This document shows positions 1 through 11,512 of a DNA stretch of 64,000 nt, piece after piece. Origin of the DNA: Lepiota brunneoincarnata (taxonomy: Eukaryota; Basidiomycota; Agaricomycetes; Agaricales; Agaricaceae); assembly GCA_023014365.1 (NCBI GenBank), contig JAEBUN010000016.1, forward strand, positions 496,001 through 560,000. The letters run 5' to 3'. How positions within the stretch are numbered: position 1 is the first letter of the stretch; each line of letters opens with the position of its first letter. A program made the translations under genes and the position numbers. Below the pieces are notes generated by a model that had not been told where the DNA came from, did no database searches, and saw only the letters and a program-made list of their open reading frames with translations.

Positions 1-182
1 CGATCTACTTCCCTCGCGTTGAAAGCCTGCACACCAGGATAACTGTTCTGCGTTCCGGGGGGACAGGGATCATCACGAGGTTTTGTCATGGGGTAACTGT
101 TGCCAGAAAGAAGATATGGAATGGCTGTCCAGAGTTGATCCATGTCCGATTCGTCATCAAGCGACTTCTCCAAGTCAAACAT
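1..182 (-). CDS. partial 5' end of an unrecognised gene running off the window start
   Basis: On the minus strand a frame opens with ATG at 180-182 and stays open to base 1. It gives about 60 residues beginning MFDLEKSLDDESDMDQLW, acidic at first and then rich in Pro, Gly, Tyr and Asp. Reading back from the ATG, the frame reaches a stop a short way upstream, so this ATG or a nearby spliced start is plausible. I do not recognise the family. The open frame is short, so it could also be chance. Confidence 0.35.
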   Translation of the reverse strand, partial: MFDLEKSLDDESDMDQLWTAIPYLLSGNSYPMTKPRDDPCPPGTQNSYPGVQAFNAREVD

Positions 183-612
183 ATCCAATTGTAAGCATGG
201 TCACCTAGTGCCGCCAATGACTGTTACACCAACAGGAATATAACAGAACACATTAAGTTTTCTACTACAGGACTATATATATGCATGGTAGAGGGACTAT
301 GGTAAGCCCAGGCTTACAACACTCTAACCGAGGGTATTCCTGGCCAGACTTTACAAATCTCACGGTCACTTAATATAGGGAGAAGCAAGCATATCTGGGA
401 AGGCGCGAATTCAGCAGTGACACTGATGGATCGAGCACCAGACATGAACAGCTATCCGACAACTTGGCATTCAGCCCAAAGAGAGACTTACATATATATA
501 GGAGTGCAATAGCTATCGCCCAGATTTCGGCCCTCCCCAGCCCTGGCCGAAAGTCTAGCGACGTCTACACTGGCAGAGAGTGTAGTCAATATTGTATCTG
601 AGTAGGCATTAA
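183..612. other. no gene recognised
   Basis: Between the minus-strand start at 182 and the open plus-strand frame from 613 I see only AT-rich sequence with short tracts such as tatatata near 276-283. A first exon of the membrane-protein copy at 613 may lie here, but no convincing start and donor pair stands out. Confidence 0.3.
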
Positions 613-2940
613 CTTAAGCCTGTAGGCCTGACATTCATTAAATCCCAGATCTCCGTCGCTCAGGCAGCTACAATAATCAATGCTGCCATCACATTCGTCC
701 AGTACTCCCTCTCTCTATCCATCGCTGTTCTCCTCATTTCCTTCATGCCAAAGGTTAACTCTGCTGCTGCGTGGAGCACCATCAGCAGGGCTCTACACTC
801 GTCTCTTTGGCCAACAATCCTTCGCATGGACTCAGACTGGAACAAGTCTGCAGCTGGTACGCGAGTTGCAACTCTCATGTACCTGGCCGCGGTTACTACC
901 GTCCTTGTTCCAATTGCTGGCGTCACGCTTCCACTAGGACTCCGCCCGGGACCTCTTTTACCTTCAATTTACCGCTTCATGCAAGCCCAGCATATACTCG
1001 ACACATCTACATTGGGACTCGCCACGACACCGAACCGCCATAACTTCCATTATGGGCGGGGCTGTGGTGCCAATTGCACAGAACGTGGTTCATATACCCC
1101 ATACGCACCATCGATCATTGAAATGTTCAACAGCACGCCGTATGGTCCATTTTCCATGCAATTTCGCCGTTTCTATAATGTAGGGGAACAACAAAATATC
1201 AGCAGTGGTCAGCTCGGCACACTGCAGTCTCTCCTGCTGCGCAACAATACATTCGTAACTGAAGGTCTCATCGTCGACATGTCCCTAGATCATCCCGGAG
1301 TCGGTTTTTGGAATCAGACGATGCCAGTCCTCGCCGATGGTGGCACCTGGTCCCAAGATGTCCTGTGGCTCGAGCCCGTTACTGAATGCATCAACACCAA
1401 TCTGACAATTGACTATTTCCTGGAGGATGGGCCGGATATTTCTAATGATAAAGACTACAAAGTTTACAATATCACTGACCACGGAGGATTTTTCGGTCTT
1501 ACACGCCACTCTCCTTCCCTTATCCGCGATGGCCAACACTTGAACCTCAGGCAACGTGCGTATACAGGTGCGTCCTATAGCAACTTATACGCCATGAGAT
1601 TCTTCAATACCACGCGTGAATCATCCTTCAATGGAAAGACCTACCTTCTGAACGGTACCATGTACGGTGCCAGGGTCAGGCAGGGTAGAACTGGGACATT
1701 GGAAACCACCTACCTCAACGCAACTTGAAAGTTGTCGTTTAATGACAATCCACCCTATCCGATGTTCCTAAACACGCCTTTACCAGATTTCTCAATCGGT
1801 GGAGTTATGAGCTTGCCCCTGTCCTACCTCAACGAATCCGTCGTGGACAACCTGGCAATCGCATGCCAGGGGTTTGGAGGGGCGGATATGGCAAATATAA
1901 CAAATGTTTATGTGATATGTGGTGGATTTCTTGGAGTTCCTCAGCGCATGGATGGCGGGGATTTTAGGGATTATACAGGAAACTTGGGCTGGACTCAAGA
2001 GATCCGCATGTGTGCCAGCTCCATGCGTGCGAGTATCCAGACAGTTACATTCTCAACCAACGACACCTCCCCCCTGCAAGACTCACGGGTTTTAAGGCGG
2101 CTAAAGAATTCTACGGTACTTTGGGCCGTAGAAAAGGCGGATCGGAGGATTCGAGACATAGAACCGATGTGGGGCTCGGTGGATGACAAGTTCAACAATG
2201 ATCCACGGCTCTAGACCGTCCATAGCAACTATCTCCATCTCCCTGCGAGTTCTTCCTATACCTCCGAACGTACCTTTGCCCCAGGCTAGCCATTAGCAGC
2301 CCATACAACCGCTTGGGGTGTGGTATACAGCATATTGACATCTTCTCGCAGTCAGCCTGACAGCCTCGCAGACTACACAGGAGGCTCCGACTATACCATA
2401 CTGGCCAAGTTCCAATCTATTCTCGCAGGAAACCCGACCACAGGAAATGCTCAGATTCGCAACATTGTATGGACAGATATGATGGCCAACAGCGTCATTG
2501 GATCTCAAACGGCTATGACTTTACTAGTATCCCCAAATCAGAAGTCAATCGAGTATGATTTCAAGTTCGCGATTCCTGGCTTTATTCTACTGGTCATATG
2601 GGTCCCCACATTTTTTATTGCGGCAGCCCTTCTCGTTACTCGGCTACTCACATTTGGCCATCTGCGGCAAGTGCTATATCATACGTCTGTTGGACGGGTG
2701 GTTGTTGGGGCCTCTGAATTGCGAGTTGTTCGGGGGCAGAGCTCAGGAAAGCGAGATGTTGTGGTTGGGTCGGTTTCAGATGTGGAGTCAGGACCAGACG
2801 TCTCCAGCCCATTGTTGGAGGATCCAAAAACGCAGCCGAACTGTGCAAGCGGCAGGCATGAGGAAAGCGATCGGGTTGCTAGTATTGGAGAGATTGCAGT
2901 AATGTTGGATTTGAGTCGAAAGGAGACGGTTCTCAGATAA
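613..2940 (+). pseudogene. membrane glycoprotein family, copy A (three in-frame stops)
   Basis: One reading frame runs from 613 to the stop at 2938-2940 and is interrupted only by TGA at 1726, TAG at 2212 and TAG at 2287. Two hydrophobic helices lie near the N-terminus (about 660-745 and 860-950). A long extracellular part follows with about ten N-x-S/T sequons, then a C-terminal helix (about 2560-2660) and a cytoplasmic tail with the motif YHTSVGR. The true start is upstream of the ATG at 745, because the first helix lies before it; a missing 5' exon is likely. Paralogues B, C and D in this window show Trp or Gln where A has TAG, so the stops are lesions and not recoding. Function unknown. 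No frameshift was needed to read the whole length, so the decay looks recent. Confidence 0.7.
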
Positions 2941-3194
2941 GTATATATGTATATCATTTCCGTGGTTTTGTAAACTGCTCGTTCGCCTGGTCTCCTACAT
3001 CGCGTACTTACCTTTAAAATAAAATTTGCCGTTTCGCGAAATCTGCGCTACTTTCTCGGGTTCGAAACCCTGTCATATACATTCTCAAATGGTGCCCACA
3101 CGGTCCTGGCACGTTCACCACCCAAAAGACACCAAAAGCGACCAGCAACACGCATGGACACGTCAAGCAAGCGATGGATCGCGTAGGCGATTTT

Positions 3195-3960
3195 CCTTTT
3201 CTTTTCTCTCAGAAAAGACGAATTTAAGTATCCGAAACATTGAGTTGATATGGGGCCGGGCGGACGGGAGGTTTGAGGGTGATCCATTTGCTACTGGACA
3301 TTCCGCAGTGATCATCTCTATCTCCCAGCAGGTGCTTCCTCAGTAACCCGAGGGGCACTTGCACCTGGCCAGCCATTGGCAGCCCACACGAGTGCCTGGG
3401 AGATGGTGTACAGCGTCGGGATCCCGGGTCCCTCGACCCTCGTGGATTACACAGGAAGCTCCAACTATGCCATACAAAATAAACTCCAGACCATCATGAA
3501 ACAAAACCGATCACTGGTCCTGCCCAGGTTCGAAATTCTATCTGGACGGATATCATGGCCAACAACCTCAGACCAGTACGACTCTACCAGTGGCCCCTCA
3601 CCGGAAGTCAGTCGATTACGACTTCAGGTTTGCCGTTTCTGGATTCGTCCTATTAGCGATATGGGTTCATTTTCCCTCGCGGTTGGCCTTCTGGTTAGTC
3701 GGGTGCTTACTTTTCGTCATATGTGGAAAGTGTTGCAGCATACCTCTGTTGGAAGGGTTGTGGGTGGGAGGTCGGCTTTACGAGTCCAAACGCAGGGCTT
3801 GGAGGGATGGGATGCTGTTAGATTGGATTCGAACGCCTCGATGGATCCTCGAAGTGCCTTATCCGAGGGCATGCGAAACGACGACAACTCTTTGTGAAAC
3901 AAGGGCGAGAAAGGTAGTTGGGGTACCACCCTTGGGACTACTCCAGCGGTATTGGATTTG
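3195..3960 (+). pseudogene. membrane glycoprotein family, copy B (truncated and frameshifted)
   Basis: A second copy lies directly downstream of copy A in the same orientation. It covers only the C-terminal half: an IELIWG-type segment near 3235-3260, the segment LAAHTSAWEMVYSVG-like at about 3376-3420, the DYTGSSNYAIQNK block at 3440-3480, then the last helix and the SVGR tail at 3660-3790. These pieces sit in different frames, so at least two indels have occurred, and the N-terminal half is absent. At nucleotide level it is close to copy A; for example 3367-3390 aligns with 2284-2307. It is a useful unmutated reference for the stops in A. Confidence 0.6.
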
Positions 3961-4191
3961 AAGGGAAAGGAGAGCCGTTCTGAATGTGCCAAGTTAAACA
4001 CATCTCAGTGAAATTCAATCTCTTTCAGCGTGTTATTCGGGACTATACAATCCCGCAAATTGTAACCGTTCATTCACCCAGCGTAGTTTCCCCGTATTTC
4101 TCTTGATTGGATTTGGATCGCAGTTTCAGTGTAATCACTTTAATGTATGCGTCGGAGTGCGCTTATGGGAGGATGGTTGGCAGCAGCTCTG

Positions 4192-5588
4192 CTATCCATC
4201 GGCACCCGTCACCGGCTCTGCTTGCCACATGGATATCTCTAGACTGGTAGATTCTGCATTGGGTTGCGTCACGCCACTGATGTAGTGCACTGGAAAGTCT
4301 AAATTCACTCTCGTTGAATCTTCGCCGACTCCTAGCCAATCAAGAAGAGCTGAAAAGAATTGTTGCATTGCATTAAGCTGGAGAGCCCACCGCCCCCCAG
4401 CAGACGACCCACCGCCTAGGTTGTTCACCTGTTCTCGGCTCTTCCTGCAGTACAAAAAGCTGAGCACCGAGTCAAGCCTATCACCCGATGGTTGGTAAGT
4501 TGCCTCTCGGGTTAACAATACTTCTTGGTCAATCATAATGCACTTTGGACGTCCTGCCGCGACGGATCATGAACATACAGAGTAGGCGGATCGAAATATC
4601 GGTTTCCAAAGTCAGCGTTTAGCGGGTTTCTCAGCGGGCCATTTGCTCACCCGCACTATACGATACTCTCTATTTAAGCTGAAGCCTTAAGTGATAGGCA
4701 CACGCTACCACAAGAAAAATACATGCTATAGAATAACATGAGACCGTTCACTCCGCTGGCACAGATCCATTGGAAACCTACACTCCGCATTAGTTAGAAG
4801 AAGAAAAACCCCACACATGAGCATGTCACGGTCACGCCATTCCGTTGTGACTGGACGCGTTGTGGCACTTCCCTTTCTAGTTTGCCAAGTTGGTCAATGA
4901 GCTCTGCAAGCGGAAGAGCATGGCTGGGATATCTTCGAGGGTGTTTGTCGGCACGGACTTCGTGCGTAGCCGGATAAGCCACCTTAACGCCTGATCTAAA
5001 CCACAGAAACTTGGCACCACCTCTTCACAGATATCAACGATCCTCGGACCAACTGGGTACTCGGATGCTTCACTCGAGAGAAAGTGGATAACAGAAGGCT
5101 AGAACGCCTACCTGGCTCGATAGGGCGCAGTAGCTGACTATTATCACTCATGCAGCTCTCGGCAACACATTCTCGCCGTCACCTTCGTCCTTTGAGCGGA
5201 GATAAAAAAACATTCCGCAACATCCTGGCCGCTAGCCAACGGAGTCGCTAGTGGGTTTTCGGGATCCGCTGGTTTAACCATGCCCCTTGGAGTGCGACGC
5301 GGAGAGCGGGCGTGACCCCAGATAATTCAAACAGTGCCTTGGGCTACTAGAGACGTACGGTAGGTTTTCCCGGACCTAGTGCTTACGCTCCTCGCGGCAC
5401 CCGGAAACAATAGAAACCTCAATGGGCGGAAATGACTCGTTGACCGGGTTATGCTCCCAAAGCCCCAGCATTCGTTTCATGAGTGTCGTTAAACCGCTTC
5501 TAGTCGCAGAATAGTCTCGATCTACAAAGATGGACGGTGGCGCATCGACACGCGAAGTACGGCTTGACTGGCTTCGTATTGTGTACAT
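4192..5588 (-). pseudogene. possible decayed multi-exon gene, family unknown
   Basis: Three protein-like blocks lie in order on the minus strand. The first is 5588-5380, with IFVDRDYSATRSGLTTLMKR. The second is about 5070-4880, with GPRIVDICEEVVPSF followed by a helical Leu-rich stretch that ends in TAG. The third is 4536-4192, with WALQLNAMQQFFSALLDWLG and a normal stop. Their amino-acid composition and order look genic and splice-like GT/AG pairs exist between them, but I could not join them into one open frame. No family recognised. It may be a chance or a degraded gene. Confidence 0.3.
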
Positions 5589-6059
5589 CGTGTTCGATTC
5601 TCGTCGAGGCGCCGCTTCCTGATATCCCCTCTAACAGCGATCCGTGAGCTGTTTAATGTTCCATGAAGACTTCTTTGGTGACATTCTGTTCATACTGGAA
5701 CCGGTACAACCACGCTCGAATCGTATTTCGAGCAACGAGGGGGTACATCCAACCCTCCATTGCGCATACATTAACATCACGGGCAAGTTACCCCGTGTTA
5801 CCTCAGTTCTTAGCAAGATTTTCGCTCGACGCACGATAGAGCAAAATTATCACTTCCGTTGCTTGCAAATGTACGACCGGGTATACCATGTCTCTATTAT
5901 TATCAAGTTTCTTCGTACGCGGTTCTTCCGGAACAAACAGTTGTAACTTGCGGTGCTCCGACCCCGATCCCCGCCTTTATCAATGTTTTATGTTCTTTCC
6001 CTTGTTGAAGAGTGTTAGTGGTCCCCAAAATGATCTATTTTCCCTACATGCAGTGAACT
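5589..6059. other. no gene recognised
   Basis: A 100-codon open frame exists at 5644-5946 (+), but it has no domain, signal peptide, repeat or paralogue in the window, so I do not call it. Confidence 0.3.
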
Positions 6060-6519
6060 GACACCTGGGCGCAGTGCATCAACAAGAATGTATGTGCCCC
6101 CACGAGGAATGCACGAACAGCTGGCCCTCATCACGCAATACAGCCAACAAACCATACCTCTTTTGTCATAAGACCAATGCTTCTTGGTCCTGGAGCTACT
6201 GACGAAATGAATTCGATTATGAGGTAAACGTTGCACCAATGGCCGCAGTTCGCTTTCGATTCGATCCCACTTTGACATTGGAAGGGAGATATTGTTGGAA
6301 CGTCGAACACACCTGGACAGGTATAAATTGTCCTAGGAAGCTGCTTGTGGACTTCCAGCGCCCAGCGTTCCTTCCGTTTATCGTAGGTCCTGCTCAGTAA
6401 TCTCCAATACTTCGTAAACTTACCCCTCATAATTAGCTTTTAACGTCCTCACTGAACGACAGTACGCACTCCTAGCCGTATCCTCCTTCTAGTCAAGCCA
6501 ACATTTTTTCTGTCAGGTT
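6060..6519 (+). repeat. upstream region shared with the second Pro-rich secreted gene
   Basis: This stretch is recognisably related to 17630-18087. Shared blocks in the same order include cctgggcgcagtgcatcaac, gaaatgaattcgat and cgcccagcgttc. Both copies end at the ATG of a gene with the same signal peptide, so the duplication took the promoter region together with the gene. Confidence 0.6.
6322..6328 (+). promoter_or_regulatory. candidate TATA box of the 6520 gene
   Basis: TATAAAT lies 198 nt before the ATG. The duplicated copy has TATAAAT at 17900-17906, 188 nt before its ATG, so the element and its spacing are conserved. Confidence 0.4.
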
Positions 6520-7383
6520 ATGAAATTCCTCAAATCCTTGGTCATCCTTGCATGCACGAGCGTTGCGCTCGTTTCGGCAGCCCCGGTTGATGCGCCAGAT
6601 GCCATTGCCAGACGATGGGACAAGCCCTACAAGCCCGAGCCCAAGCCCGAGCCCAAGCCTGTTCCTCTTCCCAAGCCCATTCCCCAGCCCAAGCCCTACC
6701 CCAAGCCTGTTCCGCTTCCCAAGCCCATTCCCCAGCCCAAGCCTTACCCCAAGCCTGTCCCTCTTCCCAAGCCCATTCCCAAGCCCAAGCCCTACCCCAA
6801 GCCTGTTCCGCTTCCCAAGCCCATTCCCAAGCCTAAGCCATACCCTAAACCTGTTCCTCTTCCCAAGCCTATTCCCAAGCCTGCTCCTTACCCCGATGGT
6901 GGACATCACGACGGCCACGATGGCCATGGTGGACACCACGACTGGCTGGCAACGGCGGTCACGATGGCCATGGCCATGGCGGCGGCAACGGCGGGCATGA
7001 TGGCCATGATGGACACCACGGTGGTGGTAACGGTGGTCACGACGGTCATGGTGGCGGCAATGGCGGGCATGATGGCCACGGCGGTGGTAACGGCGGTCAT
7101 GGTGGTCACGGTGGCGGAAACGGCGGTGGTAACGGTGGTCATGGTCATGGCGGCCACGGTGGTGGTAACGGCGGTCATGGCGGCCACGGCGGAGGAGGAA
7201 ATGGTGGTGGTGGTGGTGGTGGGTGGCGGCAATGGCGGGGGTAATGGTGGTGGTAACGGCGGCGGCAATGGGGGTCACGGTGGAGGTGGACACGGCGGAG
7301 GTGGTGGAGGCGGAGGTGGTGGAGGTGACCACGGCCACTGCGACGCCGACTGCCAGGATGAACGCACTCGTCGTGGGTTCTAA
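6520..7383 (+). CDS. secreted Pro-repeat / Gly-His-rich protein, with a frame-shifted middle
   Basis: The ATG at 6520 begins a classic signal peptide ([20 protein letters not shown]), followed by a short propeptide-like segment and five 16-residue repeats of the type [16 protein letters not shown] (6652-6891). [13 protein letters not shown] segment comes next. From about 6945 to about 7215 the frame encodes Met/Ala/Val/Thr-rich sequence, while the neighbouring frame encodes the expected Gly-His-Asn repeats. After the GGT tract near 7201-7222 the frame returns to Gly-rich and ends with [14 protein letters not shown] and a stop. The full 287-codon frame is open. The product is probably an extracellular structural or wall-associated protein; function unknown. 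The paralogue at 18088 shares the signal peptide and Pro-rich part but lacks the Gly-His part. Alternative reading: a pseudogene that happens to stay open. Confidence 0.6.
   Translation: MKFLKSLVILACTSVALVSAAPVDAPDAIARRWDKPYKPEPKPEPKPVPLPKPIPQPKPYPKPVPLPKPIPQPKPYPKPVPLPKPIPKPKPYPKPVPLPKPIPKPKPYPKPVPLPKPIPKPAPYPDGGHHDGHDGHGGHHDWLATAVTMAMAMAAATAGMMAMMDTTVVVTVVTTVMVAAMAGMMATAVVTAVMVVTVAETAVVTVVMVMAATVVVTAVMAATAEEEMVVVVVVGGGNGGGNGGGNGGGNGGHGGGGHGGGGGGGGGGGDHGHCDADCQDERTRRGF
6652..6891 (+). repeat. coding minisatellite, 5 x 48 bp
   Basis: Five head-to-tail 48-bp units encode [16 protein letters not shown] with x = Gln (first two) or Lys (later), and a final Ala in PAPY. Unit starts are 6652, 6700, 6748, 6796 and 6844. 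The period is a multiple of three, so unit gain or loss keeps the frame. Confidence 0.85.
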
Positions 7384-8254
7384 AGCACTTCAGCCTTGCT
7401 ACTTGCTTGTTAGATAATTCCCAACACCCATGTTTAGCGATTGATTCCCTGACCCCTAGAATGTAATTGCCTTGCATGACAGCGAATGATCATGAATATT
7501 CTTCATTATTGGGCATATGCCAACTTGCTGCGAGCGGTTACTGGACTTGTCAGGTTTCCAAGATATACACGGGCATAGAATAGAGAAGATGTTTCGGATG
7601 ATACTAGGACAGAGTGCTCACGAGGGTAGGCATGGACGTTAATTGTCTTTTTCGAAGCCTGCACAGGGTTCCACGGAGGCAAGAAGCGAAGTGCACGAGG
7701 GTAATCTCCTATGCTCATAAACGTAGTGATGTAAACTTCGCTTTCGCCTGCGATCATAGCCGTAGGGTACAACGATGGCCACCCAGCAAGAGGACGCTAA
7801 TTGGATGATTGGAGAATGTGAAGCGGGTAACGCCATCAAGTGTTTGATTCCCACACTGGCCATTCACACATGCTACAACGCGTCAATGACCACGGGCTCT
7901 GGACCTGTGCCAGCCCCACAAACCAAGGCGCAACTGGATGATTTGGAGCTCAGGGCATGAGTCGCGGTGCGCCTGGGACAGCCGGCGGGAGAAACCACCG
8001 ACGGCCGTTGCACAGAGGTTACCGCGCTTATTCTGCTGTCGTCCCGCTATTCATGTGCTGAGCACCCCTTGAGTGGTTCACGACCCAGGGAGCTGGACCA
8101 TTAAATTCCCGTCACGAGTATGCCGCAGACCAGCTCTTCCCGTCTCCTTGGGCTTCCATTTCTCATGACTTGGCACGTTACTTGCTTCACCATCGGGACC
8201 TTCGCGACTCCGCCGCGAGACCTGCAGTGCTGCTCTACTAGTTGACCTCGCTCG
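7384..8254. other. no gene recognised
   Basis: Only short open frames occur (for example 7775-7960 +). None has a domain, a paralogue or convincing splice context. The first part is the 3' flank of the 6520 gene. Confidence 0.3.
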
Positions 8255-8500
8255 AGTTGTCACACTTGTGCTCGGTTTCGTGTACACGTGTCTTTACTCA
8301 TGGATCTCTGCGACCAACTGATGAAACGGATTGGTGAAATTTTCGGTGTAGTGGGAGGCGTTTGTGACGGGTGGTGGTGAGGTTCGAGGAGGAACGGCAA
8401 ATTATTAGGAAAGGGCGAGCGCATTACTGAGAGGAGGGTGAGTGTCTTCACAATCTTCAGGCGCTGAGCAGAATTTCCAGGAATGACGGAGGTCATCGGA
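8255..8500. repeat. dispersed repeat alpha, copy 1
   Basis: It contains an ordered set of short matches to 10905-11110 and 19230-19445, best seen in the block aggagggtgagtgtcttca ... gcgctgagcagaattt. No coding frame is shared by the three copies, so it looks like an old non-coding repeat or a duplicated flank. Confidence 0.4.
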
Positions 8501-9943
8501 GGCATTCGGATTACTTTCGGGCGGGCTACTCGATGCTGAACCGGCTTAGAAAACCTACCCACATTCGAGCGTGTATGTTGTTTCCCCTAATTCTCCCACA
8601 ATAAAAATGCCCATGCTTTGACGGGGATACTGCCGCGAAGCTAAAAACTGCCTCCATGGATTCCAACAAAGTCTGAAGTGCGCAATTACACTCCATAAAG
8701 TGTCGTTTATAGATTTTTCTCCAGGCTCCCATAGGTGACCACTTTCGCAAAAAAAAAAAACCACTCTCTGGCTCACCTTTACCCCCCTTCAGCCCCATGC
8801 ATGATCCACGCTCCTCTGCGTTGGTTGAACAGTGAGCGGCCACACACACCTCGAATTCTTTTTTGAACGAACTCTTCGTTGCGTATCTCAGCGCACGATA
8901 TCTTGTTGGCTGAGTAGATAAAAAAGAAGAAAATCAAGCCATTAGATACGACCCGAGGGGAATGGTCAATACTGCTGATACTAATCTACCCCCTCCATAT
9001 CGAGGAACGGAGTATATGCGCACCAACCTGTGTAGATCACTCAGACTATTTCAACCTGCACAGTATATCCCTTGGCAGCACCGAAGAGGTATGTGCCCTT
9101 CTTCACATTGTTGCATTAGCCGAGTCGATCGCTAATCATAGAGAAGCTAAGCGATGTCCACTACAATATCCTCTGTCCTCTATTCTTCTTCATGAGTGGC
9201 GCCCGACAGCACTCTGCGGAGTCTGCCAGCTTTCGAACCCCGCAAAGTTAACGCACTCACAACAGAATGCCGGCTAATTTGTAAAGTATGTATATCAACT
9301 TACAACCGCTGCAGTGACTTCCATCCTCTGCCATCTTCACCAATAATAACTGTGGGATCCCATCCCGCCTTTCCCCTGCGATTTTCGCCCTGTCTGAGCC
9401 ATCGAGTGCCTTCCACCGGCCACCAGGACAGGTGGCTGACCCACCAAGCGTCGCCCATACGAAATCACTAGCAAAAGTGAAGCTTTGGGGTGGTTATGGA
9501 GAGGTGGGTATGGAGGATGATACGATCGGTATATTAGTGTCACAGGATGTGAGGGAGCATGCTACCGAAGCACACCAAGAACTCGCAGATGTTGTTATAG
9601 AGCAGATTGTAATGGGAGTGATATCGCTGGATTGAAGTGTTTCTGGCCTATTCCCGATAATACCAAGTGTGTCTTGCTTATCTTCAGTACTAGCTCGTGG
9701 TCCTGATGTAATGACTAGCTACAGCCGGTCGGTACCTGTTGGCAAGTTGAGCGGCGAGAGGATCGCAGGGGCTCCTACCAAAGAAAGGTGGCTTTTGTCC
9801 AACATTACAGTATTTCTTACATACATTGAGCACATTTATCTGGTGTCTATGTACCAATACAAGGATGAATTCTGCGGGTGAACACGCGATTCCAATGTGC
9901 GAAACTGTATCCATCCGGGGAGAACCGAAAGGCAGTGAGGATC
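8501..9943. other. no gene recognised
   Basis: A run of A lies at about 8749-8760. The short open frames (for example 9432-9635 +, 8526-8849 -) have no recognisable features. Confidence 0.3.
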
Positions 9944-10760
9944 TCAGGAAGATGAATTTGACTGGGCATATTTAAAACCGCCTTTCCTCCATTTCATATC
10001 CAACACGACTGGAGTGGCTCCAACAGTGCCCCAATTACTCCTCTTTGACCGGTTAGTTGGGAGGTCCTCAGACGAAGGGCTTTCGGAATCCATCGAGAGT
10101 CGGACAACAGCATCTCGCCCTGCCGGACCCTGCTCTTGAACTCGCAAAGCTGAGATCCCGACAACCAGCCATCCAACAGAGGTATGATGCAGCACCTTCC
10201 ATATATAACGGAAAGTGATTATCCGACTCGCGAGAAGGCCTACTGCGGCGAAGAATGCAGGGGCCCATATCGCCAGTAAGATGAATCCGGGAATGGCAAG
10301 CCTGAAATCATGTTCGATTGATTTCTGGAAACGGGCCACTAGTAGAACTGTGTCGGTCTGAGTGCCGACGAGGGTGTTGGCCATGATATCGGTCCATATG
10401 ATATTTCGAATCTGAGCAGGGCCGGTAATTGGATTCTCTGTGACGATGGACTGGAACTTGTTTTGTAGAGCATAGTTAGATTCTCCTTAGTAATCCGGGA
10501 AGGCAGTGTCAAATTCTGTCGGACTTGAAGAGGGAAGTAGAACTCCCAAACCCGATGCCGCACACCGTCTCCCAGGCAGTCGCGTGGGCCGCCAGCCGGC
10601 TGACCCGAGGCAAGTTTGCCTGGAGATGTGGAAGAAGAGCCTGCAGGGAGATAGAGATGATCACTCCGAACATACCTGAAACGACCATATTCAAACGATG
10701 ATATCAATAAAGGGAGTCGGAGGTTGAAAAGAGAGCACAACCATTGAAGCGAAGACACTT
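9944..10760 (-). pseudogene. membrane glycoprotein family, copy C (inverted, truncated)
   Basis: On the minus strand the C-terminal half of the same family is present: the segment with RSDHLYLPAGSS (about 10670-10640), ASGQPAGG (about 10600), the YALQNK-like block (about 10470), then an open stretch 10384-9944. That stretch starts MANTLVGTQTD and contains the last helix (FAIPGF-type, here LAIPGFILLAIWAPAFFAAV), the HTSVGWLVVG tail and a stop at 9944. The upstream half is missing and the parts before 10384 are in a different frame, so it is not functional as read. It keeps Gln and Trp codons where copies A and D have stops. Confidence 0.6.
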
Positions 10761-10904
10761 CCGTATGTCGGGGTTTGAAGTGAAGCGGCTCACGAGAGCC
10801 TACATCCCTTTGTTATCGTCTGCCAGTCACGCATCACAGTTTGCGCTCCTCTTGGACGGTTTTATAACTAATTCACCCCGATAGAACCATCGCACATCCA
10901 GGCT

Positions 10905-11110
10905 CATTTTCGTATATATATTGCTTCGACTATGGAGCGGATAGATGCTGCGAGGGACCGGTGAAGCGGGCCATTGAAGAATATATTTGTGTAAGCGCGG
11001 GGGGGACCTGTGGACCTGTTGTTGAGAGGAGGGCGAGTGCCTTCATGTGTGTAGGCCGCATGATATTCGTGCGCTGATGGGCAGAATTCAGCGCTCGTGT
11101 CTGCTCTGTT
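10905..11110. repeat. dispersed repeat alpha, copy 2
   Basis: It shares ordered blocks with 8255-8500 and 19230-19445, including the stretch aggagggcgagtgccttca and gcgctgatgggcagaatt. It lies next to copy C of the membrane-protein family. Confidence 0.4.
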
Positions 11111-11269
11111 GTCCATCGCTATTCCCGCACGGGCTCGCATGTTGGACAGCGATACCCCCAACGAACTCTGCGATGCATATTCTAGCGCACGATAGACATT
11201 GCTGAACTAACTGGATACAACAAGAAAAGCAGTCAAGACATCGGACCCTGCAACTCTGGTCCGGAGGCA

Positions 11270-11512
11270 ACTGGTCGAGCTTGTGGGTACAAATCCGCTG
11301 CTTGTCTGTCAAGAGGGGGTTGGTGTATCCATGCACCAAACCATGTAGGCCACGGCTGGTAAGCGTGGAGCGTATCTTAGCACTGCAGAAGAGGAGTTCC
11401 ACTGTTCCAGTATGTGTCCTCTGTGGCGTGACTACGCTGGCTAAGATTCATATCTACAGAAGCTGCACAAGGTTCTCTTCGATGACCTCCACCTTCGGAT
11501 TCTTAGCAAATC
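11270..11512. repeat. repeat beta, copy 1
   Basis: It aligns with 16410-16655 in the same orientation. Shared blocks in order are gagcttgtgggtacaa, tgtcaagaggg, gctaagattcatatct, cgcacaaggtt-like and tcggattctta. No intact frame is shared. Confidence 0.55.

Noticed and set aside
613..2940. Stop-codon readthrough or recoding in membrane-family copy A
   Set aside because: Different stops (TGA, TAG, TAG) and sense codons at the same positions in paralogues make simple nonsense mutation far more likely.
5644..5946. 100-codon plus-strand frame
   Set aside because: No domain, paralogue or signal peptide; length is within chance for this base composition.
6493..7338. 281-codon minus-strand frame rich in His and Arg
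   Set aside because: It is the reverse complement of the Pro and Gly-His repeat gene; such repeats lack stops on both strands. No signal peptide or domain.
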